Of a stretch of 64,000 nucleotides of DNA, positions 58,486 to 64,000 are shown one piece after another (the stretch's first letter is position 1; each line of letters opens with the position of its first letter). Position numbers and translations under genes: made by a program. The notes below the pieces were generated by a model that had not been told where the DNA came from, searched no databases, and worked only from the letters and a program-made list of their open reading frames with translations. Source of the stretch: an uncultured Christensenella sp. (lineage in GTDB: Bacteria; Bacillota; Clostridia; Christensenellales; Borkfalkiaceae); assembly GCA_910577375.1 (NCBI GenBank), contig CAJTLT010000004.1, positions 62,001 through 126,000 of the forward strand. Direction: 5' to 3'.

Positions 58486-59780
58486 TATTTCAACCTCTTT
58501 GCTTTGTTTGACGGTTTTCCGTTACGCGGTTTCATTATATCCCTGTTTGCATAACGTACGGTTACAATTTTATTTATTATAAGCGTGGAAATAAGACCGT
58601 ACAGTGTATTTGTAATCATATATACCGAGAATGCGGCGCTGTAGAAGAATGAGAACACACCGAAAATTATCGGCATTAATATCATCATCCATTTGTTCGT
58701 TTTCGCCGCGCTGCCGTCTACCGAAGAAAGTTCGTTTGCGGCTTTTTGCGAACGCATCATGATAAACTGCTGCAAAAACATAAGACCTATAGCCAGAACT
58801 ATGAGAACGAAATATCCGTTATAGGTATTCTTTTCTTCTGTTAAATTAAACGTGACTTCATTATAATCGTCCTCGAAAGTGGCGCTCGAACCCGAACCCA
58901 ACGCACGGGCGGCGGAAGAGGAGAACGTAGCAAAGTCGGGCACTTTTTTATTCAGCATCGAATCGGGATACCACATATTTCCTATCCAGCCGAATTCTGT
59001 TGCCGATTTATTTTGTTCATACCAGCGCACAACCGCTTCGCGTGCATTAAGCTGAACGTAGTTTATTACTACTTCCCATTTGGAATTTTCGTCTTTTTTG
59101 TTAAATTCTTCAACGTCGAACGTTTTAGGCGCGGGATTACCCTCGCTGTCTTTATCGTCAGCGTGAATTTCGTCGTAATAAGCTTTATAATGTGCCGTAA
59201 ATCTTCCGAAATCAACGGCGTAATTGTTGTCTGAGCCTATTAAAAATCTTGAATTGTCGTCTTCTTCGGTTTCGTCTGTGCGTACGTAAATTTCAACGCT
59301 CGAATTATAAGCGTTTACCATTTCGTTATAATTTACAAGCGTGGCGTAGTTGGAGTAGGTTGAAAACGACGAGAATACCACCATGAATATAATCAGCGAA
59401 ACAATCATGGGAAGGCATGCGCCCAAAGGATTGTAACCGTTGGCTTTTTGCAACTCCATAACCTTTTGCTGATACATATTTTTATCGTTTGCGTATTGCT
59501 TTTGAAGTTTTTCCATTTGCGGGCGCATTCTTTCCATAAGAAGCGACTGCTTTTTGGTTTTTACTCTGGAATAGATATCCAAAGGCAAAACAAGCGTTTT
59601 TAAGCACAGCGTAAAAACAAGCACGCCGATAGCGACCGCGCCGTAAAAATCGGAAAATAAATCGAAAATCCAGCTGATGGCGCTGCCAATCCAGTCAAGC
59701 GGCTGCATAGGCAACGGCTCTACGCCGAACGAATTTACTATATTCGATATATTCGTTGCAAGAGTGTTAAAAATATTCAT
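58485..59780 (-). CDS. yidC: Membrane protein insertase YidC with large extracellular insertion
   Basis: 431 residues, longer than the usual 250-290 of Gram-positive YidC. TM1 about 35-68 (YGAVAIGVLVFTLCLKTLVLPL), then the cytoplasmic helical hairpin (SLLMERMRPQMEKLQKQYAN), TM2 about 118-145, an extracellular insert about 146-320, TM3 about 322-345 and TM4/5 about 363-405 (MMILMPIIFGVFSFFYSAAF). The strictly needed Arg of the membrane groove is likely Arg72 region (YSRVKTKK). It inserts membrane proteins and helps secretion. The insert is hydrophilic and of unknown role. It lies after yidD and before khpB in the rpmH-rnpA-yidD-yidC order. Confidence 0.93.
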   Translation of the reverse strand: MNIFNTLATNISNIVNSFGVEPLPMQPLDWIGSAISWIFDLFSDFYGAVAIGVLVFTLCLKTLVLPLDIYSRVKTKKQSLLMERMRPQMEKLQKQYANDKNMYQQKVMELQKANGYNPLGACLPMIVSLIIFMVVFSSFSTYSNYATLVNYNEMVNAYNSSVEIYVRTDETEEDDNSRFLIGSDNNYAVDFGRFTAHYKAYYDEIHADDKDSEGNPAPKTFDVEEFNKKDENSKWEVVINYVQLNAREAVVRWYEQNKSATEFGWIGNMWYPDSMLNKKVPDFATFSSSAARALGSGSSATFEDDYNEVTFNLTEEKNTYNGYFVLIVLAIGLMFLQQFIMMRSQKAANELSSVDGSAAKTNKWMMILMPIIFGVFSFFYSAAFSVYMITNTLYGLISTLIINKIVTVRYANRDIMKPRNGKPSNKAKRLK

Positions 59781-59786
59781 GAATAC

Positions 59787-60077
59787 TCACAATACCCACT
59801 TATAGCGGAAATATTTTTCCGGCGCAGGGTCATAGCCTCCCCTGGAAAAAGGGTTGCATCTCAAAAGCCGCCATATTCCTAAAATTATCCCCAAAATCAC
59901 GCCTTTGTTGTTTATTGCCCTTTTCATATATTCCGAACACGTAGGTTCGTAAAGGCAGGTATGGCGTGAAAAATTTTTCTGATAAAACACTATAAGCCGC
60001 ATAAAAAACGCTTTTAAAAAGGGTTTAAAAACTTTGCGCCTGGCTTTTTTTATAAAAATTTTCAGCTTTTGGGGCAT
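59787..60077 (-). CDS. yidD: Membrane protein insertion efficiency factor YidD
   Basis: 96 residues. The core FYQKNFSRHTCLYEPTCSEYMKRAINNKGVILGIILGIWRLLRCNPFSRGGYDP is the YidD signature with conserved Cys, Tyr and the CNPF-GGxDP motif. YidD assists YidC. Its ATG at 60077 overlaps rnpA by 16 bases; a later ATG (codon 26) could also serve, giving a typical 71-residue form. Confidence 0.94.
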   Translation of the reverse strand: MPQKLKIFIKKARRKVFKPFLKAFFMRLIVFYQKNFSRHTCLYEPTCSEYMKRAINNKGVILGIILGIWRLLRCNPFSRGGYDPAPEKYFRYKWVL

Positions 60078-60391
60078 TCTTTTAACTTTTTAAAGCATAT
60101 CAAAAGACTCTTTTCAAAGGCTTTATAAGTATGGTTTCCGCCTGTTTTCGGAATTAAAATAACCGAATAGGGTTTGTCCAGCCCGCCGCAGTTCGCCGCA
60201 AACACGGCGCGCAACAACCTTTTTATTCTGTTTCTCTGCACGGCCTTTCCGTGTTTTTTCGATACCGCAAGCCCCATTGAAAGATATTTCGAGGGAAAAT
60301 ACAATAACGTTATATCAGGGGAAAATACCTTTTTTCCTCTTTGAAACAGTTTTTGAAAATCGGCGTTCTTTTTAATACGCAAATAATTCAC
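60062..60391 (-). CDS. rnpA: Ribonuclease P protein component
   Basis: 109 residues with GTG start at 60391. The RnpA fold is clear: RIKKNADFQKLFQRGKKV, the central RNR motif in QRNRIKRLLRAVF and the hydrophobic end. It helps the RNase P RNA mature tRNA 5' ends. It sits five bases after rpmH in the conserved rpmH-rnpA order. Confidence 0.94.
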   Translation of the reverse strand: MNYLRIKKNADFQKLFQRGKKVFSPDITLLYFPSKYLSMGLAVSKKHGKAVQRNRIKRLLRAVFAANCGGLDKPYSVILIPKTGGNHTYKAFEKSLLICFKKLKECPKS

Positions 60392-60396
60392 TTAAT

Positions 60397-60531
60397 TTAA
60401 GCGGAAAGCTTCTTTCTGCCCTTGTTTCTGCGTCTTTTAAGAACGTTTCTTCCCGCGGTGGAAGCCATTCTCTTTCTGAAGCCGTGAACCTTGCTTCTCT
60501 GTCTTTTTTTAGGTTGGTAAGTCCTTTTCAT
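60397..60531 (-). CDS. rpmH: 50S ribosomal protein L34
   Basis: 44 residues: MKRTYQPKKRQRSKVHGFRK, then RMASTAGRNVLKRRRNKGRKKLSA. The high Arg/Lys content and FRKRMAST...GR motif are diagnostic for L34. The ATG is at 60531, downstream of AAGAGAGGAC; the stop is at 60397-60399. It opens the rpmH-rnpA-yidD-yidC-khpB operon next to dnaN. Confidence 0.97.
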   Translation of the reverse strand: MKRTYQPKKRQRSKVHGFRKRMASTAGRNVLKRRRNKGRKKLSA

Positions 60532-60616
60532 AATTGTCCTCTCTTAAATTGTCTTTAAATAAAAAATCTTACTTATTATATAATTAAATATTTATCAAAG
60601 TCAAGCCGTTTTAACG

Positions 60617-61726
60617 TCAGTTATTGTTTCCGCCCGTTCTCACAGGTAAAATAAGATAAAGCTTGTCTTTATTTTCAAAATTCATACAGGTAAAAGGCTG
60701 AATGTGATTGTTGAAAGAAAGAGTAATCTTTTCTTCGTCAAGCGCGTTTACAGCGTCTATTATAAATTTGGAGTTCATAGCGATGCGGACGTCTTTGCCT
60801 TCCGTTTCCGCTTTTACCGGCTCCTGAACGTTGCCTATTTCAGAAGCGGAAGAAATTTCTATTTTATCGCCGGAAACGTCGAAAATAATTAAACTGTTTT
60901 TATCGTTTCTGACCAGAATTGCAGCTCTTTCGATACTCGCTTTCAAAATGCTTTTTTCAACAACCACTGTTGTTATAAAGCTTTTGGGGATTATATTTTC
61001 TTTTTTTATGAAATCCCCGCCATAAAGACGAGAAGTCAACACAGTGTTGCCGCTTGCAACCAAAATCATACCGCGCTGTACAAAAATTTCCGTTTCTCCG
61101 TCGCCGTCGGGTATCATTTTTTCTATTTCGTTGAGAGTGCGCGCGGGGCAAATAATTTCCATATTGCCGGTGGAGGCCGTAACTTTACCCGTTATTGTTG
61201 CAAGGCGGAAACCGTCGAGCGACGTAACGCAGATATTATCGTCGTTGATAACAAACTGGCAACCTTTTAAAATGGGACGGGAATCGTCGGTAGCGCAGCA
61301 AAAAGAGGTGGCGCGTATAAATTCTTTTAAATCCGAAGTTTTAAGTTTGAACGAATTTTCATTTATTTCCGTATCTATGCGGGGAAAATCGTCGGCCGAC
61401 AAAACCTGCATCGTAGTCTGGCTGTCCGCATAATCTATATCCATTTTCTTTCCTTCGGAAGAAAGGGAAATCTGAACTCCTTCAAGCTTTTTTATAAAAT
61501 CCGCAAAATATTTTCCGGGGGCGCAAACTTCGCCTTCTTCATAAACTTCCGCTTTTATGGTTTTGATAATTGAAATTTCACCGTCTGTAGCGGAAAGAGT
61601 TAATCCGTCGTTTTTAGCCGTAAGCTTTATGCATTCAAGCACGGGAACGGTAGTTTTGGAAGAACAAGCTTTTACTACCTTTAACACCGCGTCTGATAAA
61701 TCTATTCCTTCGCAAACACACTTCAT
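60617..61726 (-). CDS. dnaN: DNA polymerase III sliding clamp (beta subunit)
   Basis: 369 residues, typical length. MKCVCEGIDLSDAVLKVVKACSSKTTVPVLECIKLTAKNDGLTLSATD begins the first of three clamp domains, and the C-terminus LILPVRTGGN is the conserved MPVRL-like end. It forms the ring that holds polymerase III on DNA, loaded by HolB-containing clamp loader (holB at 46303). AAGGAG precedes the ATG. It is transcribed left, away from the origin region 61727-62106, directly followed by rpmH; dnaA is not between them. Confidence 0.96.
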   Translation of the reverse strand: MKCVCEGIDLSDAVLKVVKACSSKTTVPVLECIKLTAKNDGLTLSATDGEISIIKTIKAEVYEEGEVCAPGKYFADFIKKLEGVQISLSSEGKKMDIDYADSQTTMQVLSADDFPRIDTEINENSFKLKTSDLKEFIRATSFCCATDDSRPILKGCQFVINDDNICVTSLDGFRLATITGKVTASTGNMEIICPARTLNEIEKMIPDGDGETEIFVQRGMILVASGNTVLTSRLYGGDFIKKENIIPKSFITTVVVEKSILKASIERAAILVRNDKNSLIIFDVSGDKIEISSASEIGNVQEPVKAETEGKDVRIAMNSKFIIDAVNALDEEKITLSFNNHIQPFTCMNFENKDKLYLILPVRTGGNNN

Positions 61727-62106
61727 CTGTTTTCTCCTTGGATTATTTAATTTAAATATAAAAGATAATTAAATAAGTATTAGTTATTAGTAGGCTGTGT
61801 GGAAATGTTGATACATTTGAAAACCTTTTATATTTTAACAGAAAAGCCTTGAAAAAGCAATTAAATGAGCCGATTTTCCCTTTTTTGTAATGTGAATTTT
61901 TTTGTATATAAATCGTGTATGGTTTGTGAAATTGTAGAATAAAAAAATAAACTGGCTGTTTGAAGCTGTGAAAAAATACGGGAAAAAGATATAAAAACAA
62001 AAAAATATTTTTAAAATACGAAAGTTATAAACTTATCCACCTTTATTTATACTTTGTGGACAGCTGCGCGCTTGTATAAACCGGAATAATGTGATACAAT
62101 AAATTT
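61727..62106. other. AT-rich gap with DnaA-box-like sites (possible part of oriC)
   Basis: The 380 bases between the divergent dnaN and rsmG genes are strongly AT-rich. TTATCCACC (62033-62041) differs from the DnaA box TTATCCACA at one position; two weaker sites (TGTGGAAAT near 61799, TGTGGACAG near 62056) lie in the other orientation. An AT-rich stretch without coding features lies between. The divergence of genes here fits an origin or one of two origin parts. The short antisense open frame at 61752-62000 has no gene features. Confidence 0.6.
62072..62100 (+). promoter_or_regulatory. Promoter of rsmG with apparent leaderless start
   Basis: TTGTAT (62072-62077), 17 bases, TACAAT (62095-62100). 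Six bases separate it from ATG 62107, as for the gene at 53097. Confidence 0.7.
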
Positions 62107-62793
62107 ATGGATTTTGAATTTTGCAAAGAGCCGGAAAAAGCTTTGGAAGACAATAAAGAAAAGTTTGAAAAATTCGGCGGTTTATTGGCGGAATATAATA
62201 AAAAATATAATCTTACTTCTATTTGTGACGAAAAAGAAGTGTTTTATAAGCATTTTTTCGACAGTATTATGGCAAAGGATTTAATCGATTATAACGCGAA
62301 CGTAGTTGAAATAGGTTCTGGCGGAGGTTTTCCTTCGGTACCGTTGAAAATTGTACGCGGGGATTTGAAATTTACTTTGATTGAAAGCACGGGGAAAAAA
62401 TGTGAGTTTTTAAAAACTGTTGTTGACAAGCTTGGGTTTGGCTGTGTAAAAGTTTTAAATATCCGTGCCGAAGACGGAGGGCGCATGCCAGAATTAAGGG
62501 AAAAATTTGATTTTGCGGTAGCGCGTGCAGTTGCGAAATTAAATACTCTTTGCGAATATTGTTTGCCTTATATTAGAGTCGGAGGAAAATTCATAGCTTA
62601 TAAAGGCGAAAACGAGAGCTTTGAAGAAAGTTTGGCGGCGGTTAAAATTCTCGGCGGAGAGATTGAAAAAATAATTAATTATTCTTTACCCGAAAATTAC
62701 GGCGCAAGAAATCTTGTTATAATTAAAAAGGTGCGCTCCACTCCTTTGAAATATCCGCGCGGCAACGGAAAGGAGAGAAAAAACCCGTTATAA
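62107..62793 (+). CDS. rsmG: 16S rRNA (guanine-N7)-methyltransferase
   Basis: 228 residues. The family N-terminus FGGLLAEYNKKYNLTSI leads to SAM motif VVEIGSGGGFPSVPLKI, then FTLIESTGKKCEFLKTVV and FAVARAVAKLNTLCEYCLPYIRVGGKFIAYKG. It methylates N7 of G527 in 16S rRNA. The start is fixed by an in-frame stop just upstream. No Shine-Dalgarno sequence precedes it and the -10 is only six bases away, so a leaderless mRNA is likely. It faces right from the origin region; mnmE and mnmG, its usual neighbours, are not in the window. Confidence 0.94.
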   Translation: MDFEFCKEPEKALEDNKEKFEKFGGLLAEYNKKYNLTSICDEKEVFYKHFFDSIMAKDLIDYNANVVEIGSGGGFPSVPLKIVRGDLKFTLIESTGKKCEFLKTVVDKLGFGCVKVLNIRAEDGGRMPELREKFDFAVARAVAKLNTLCEYCLPYIRVGGKFIAYKGENESFEESLAAVKILGGEIEKIINYSLPENYGARNLVIIKKVRSTPLKYPRGNGKERKNPL

Positions 62794-62988
62794 CTTAAAA
62801 TAAATTTTTTATGATACGGTTTAAATTTAATTAAGAAAAACGGATAAAGATTTTGAATGGAATAATTTATTATACATTAATTAAATGCGGAACATATTTT
62901 TAGATGGTTTGTCGGTTATGTCGAACTTTTTATATTTAATACAGAAAACATTGTATAGCGCAGACTTGTTTTATAAATAAAAAAGATT

Positions 62989-63013
62989 AAAGCCCCCGAT
63001 AATTCGGGGGCTT
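62989..63013. terminator. Bidirectional terminator between rsmG and the small gene at 63017
   Basis: Perfect stem AAAGCCCCCGA / TCGGGGGCTTT around a short loop. On the minus strand TTTAATCTTTTTT follows; on the plus side the U-run is weaker. Upstream of it, 62794-62988 is AT-rich without recognised features. Confidence 0.75.
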
Positions 63014-63016
63014 TGG

Positions 63017-63154
63017 TTATGTATTACATTTTTTCAAAAGGTATAAAATAATGAAGAACGGAATTAAACCGTCGGGAATTTGCCGTGTGCGGCATACTTC
63101 ATTAATGCAGGTGCATTCAGGGTCGCCGCGCGGCTCGTGCAGATAAGCGTTCAT
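63017..63154 (-). CDS. Possible small protein (45 residues) with Cys and a hydrophobic end
   Basis: An open frame of 45 codons from ATG 63154, 32 bases after the yyaC stop, ends three bases before a terminator in the same direction. The product starts MNAYLHEPRGDPECTCINEV and ends in a hydrophobic block (LIPFFIILYLL) then KKCNT. The three Cys and the hydrophobic stretch are unlike random translation. The ribosome binding site is weak, and the family is unknown to me. It may be co-transcribed with yyaC and could be spore-related, which is guesswork. Confidence 0.45.
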   Translation of the reverse strand: MNAYLHEPRGDPECTCINEVCRTRQIPDGLIPFFIILYLLKKCNT

Positions 63155-63186
63155 TACTTTATTTTATGATAAGCGAAAAAAATTTG

Positions 63187-63777
63187 TTAACCGCTTTTTA
63201 AAACTTTGAATTCGGTTATATCGCAGTCGAACGCACTGCGGTTTTGCAGGCTTTCTATTATAAACGAAGAAACGCCTTCGGCTATTATTTCCGCCATTTT
63301 ATAAATTATATTTAACCTTGTTGCCGAAAACAAAGAATAATTAAATACAGAATGTTCCGCGACAATTCCCATTAACGAAACGTCGCCGACTTTTGAAAGA
63401 CGTTTGTTTGCGCCGCTGCCCGGTTTGATTCCGCGTTTTGCAAGTTTGATAAGCCCGATATCTCCTGCAAGGCCGACTGCGGCGTCAATTGCGATAACCG
63501 GACTTTCGGGATGGGTTGCACGGAGAAATTCATTCATATATTTTACCTCGTGCGCGGTTATAGGTTTTGAAAGCGTGCCGTAAACATAACAATTAAGCCC
63601 CGAAAGTTTTTCTTTGAGCTTGGTTCCCGTGACGGGGCCCAGACTGTCACCTACGGACAAATCGCTACCTATACATAATATAGTGGGAGTTGCAGTGTTC
63701 AGATTGAGTATTTTTTTTAAAGAAAGGCAAATTCCCTGCGGCGCCATAGCGTTATATAAATTAAAAGAGTAATCCAT
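63187..63777 (-). CDS. yyaC: Spore-associated protein YyaC (DUF1256)
   Basis: 196 residues: ILCIGSDLSVGDSLGPVTGTKLKEKL and VIAIDAAVGLAGDIGLIKLAKRGIKPGSGANKRLSKVGDVSLMGIV are the core of the YyaC family (related to germination protease GPR in fold). The family is found in endospore formers, where Bacillus yyaC also lies near the origin. GGGAGG lies before ATG 63777. Its role is unclear; the presence suggests the organism or its ancestor forms spores. Confidence 0.93.
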   Translation of the reverse strand: MDYSFNLYNAMAPQGICLSLKKILNLNTATPTILCIGSDLSVGDSLGPVTGTKLKEKLSGLNCYVYGTLSKPITAHEVKYMNEFLRATHPESPVIAIDAAVGLAGDIGLIKLAKRGIKPGSGANKRLSKVGDVSLMGIVAEHSVFNYSLFSATRLNIIYKMAEIIAEGVSSFIIESLQNRSAFDCDITEFKVLKSG

Positions 63778-64000
63778 TTTATAACCTCCCGTAAGTTATT
63801 GCCTTTTGCCGCATAAATTATAATAAGATTTTTTAAAGAAGTTTAAATACGGCGCAAATTATCAACATATCCACAACAAAATAAAGCGCAAAAAACATAA
63901 ATAGGCGCATTTTATCCCCAATTAATGTACAAAATAACGGATATGGGGGATAATACGTAGTTTTTTAAAGTTTTTATCAAAAAATTTCCACATATTTTAA
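63778..64000. other. AT-rich region with DnaA-box-like cluster, probable upstream of dnaA
   Basis: Between the yyaC start and the window end lie several TTATCCACA-like sequences: TTATCAACA (63859-63867), ATATCCACA (63867-63875), TTATCCCCA (63912-63920) and GGGGGATAA (63945-63953), plus ATTTCCACA near 63984. No open frame is seen. Such clusters upstream of dnaA are typical of origins; dnaA itself would lie to the right. Confidence 0.6.

Noticed and set aside
61752..62000. Open frame of 82 codons on the minus strand in the dnaN-rsmG gap
   Set aside because: AT-rich, highly hydrophobic by composition, no ribosome binding site and lying in the likely origin region.
1..64000. CRISPR array, prophage or insertion sequence
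   Set aside because: No regularly spaced repeats, no phage structural or transposase genes; the only recombinase-type gene is the single serine recombinase.

Overview
The window looks like a piece of a Gram-positive, endospore-lineage chromosome (Bacillota, class Clostridia; possibly an uncultured gut lineage such as Christensenellales, which is inference). The reasons are: many lipoproteins with a Cys lipobox, a Bacillus-type order of replication and translation genes (decarboxylase-tmk-holB-ricT-trmN-rsmI; dnaN, rpmH-rnpA-yidD-yidC-khpB), the spore-associated gene yyaC, and AAGGAG-type ribosome binding sites. No gene was compared with a database; all calls come from motifs and family knowledge.

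Layout. 1-14.2 kb is a starch/maltodextrin locus, all on the minus strand: a starch-binding lipoprotein, a secreted GH13 amylase, a small secreted protein, a LacI-type regulator, an intracellular cyclomaltodextrinase, MalE/MalF/MalG, an oversized MalK ATPase and the start of glycogen/maltodextrin phosphorylase. A single serine recombinase (14.6 kb) separates it from housekeeping genes at 15.3-28 kb (rlmD, trpS, thrC, an aspartate-type aminotransferase, upp, uraA), with a divergent pair of small Cro/C1-type repressors at 25 kb. 28-36.9 kb is a second, exported carbohydrate cluster: a ROK fragment, a GH3 enzyme with inverted domain order and a membrane segment at each end, a CBM-like lipoprotein, an esterase lipoprotein with a related CBM, and an AgrC/LytTR-type two-component system. 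37-39.9 kb holds tRNA-Arg(CCG), a degenerate tRNA copy beside it, mnmA and a small XRE/TM2/DUF2752 group. 40-53 kb is a conserved housekeeping block (pdxY, rsmI, an ABC exporter, an M42 peptidase, trmN6, ferredoxin, ricT, holB, tmk, a decarboxylase, lysS, greA, an aminotransferase and an Lrp-type regulator). 54-57.5 kb holds GTP-dependent PEP carboxykinase and a preQ1 riboswitch with queT.

57.6-64 kb is the replication-origin neighbourhood: khpB, yidC, yidD, rnpA, rpmH and dnaN run left; rsmG runs right; yyaC follows. DnaA-box-like sequences lie at 61.7-62.1 kb and again at 63.85-64 kb, so dnaA probably lies just beyond the right edge. Most genes left of the origin are on the minus strand, that is, co-oriented with the fork; pckG, mnmA and a few small genes are exceptions.

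How the parts work together. Copies of the near-palindrome GTTAACCGTTTAAC occur upstream of the amylase, inside the leader of the starch-binding lipoprotein and, in diverged form, twice at the promoter of the esterase/CBM/GH3 cluster. This suggests that one LacI-family repressor links both carbohydrate loci. Surface binding and hydrolysis would feed maltodextrins to MalEFGK, then the cytoplasmic GH13 enzyme and phosphorylase. I found no CRISPR array, prophage or clearly new multigene system. The most unusual items are the degenerate tRNA, the inverted dual-anchored GH3, the extended MalK and YidC, the basic tail on PEPCK, the XRE switch regions and two apparently leaderless genes with identical promoter spacing.
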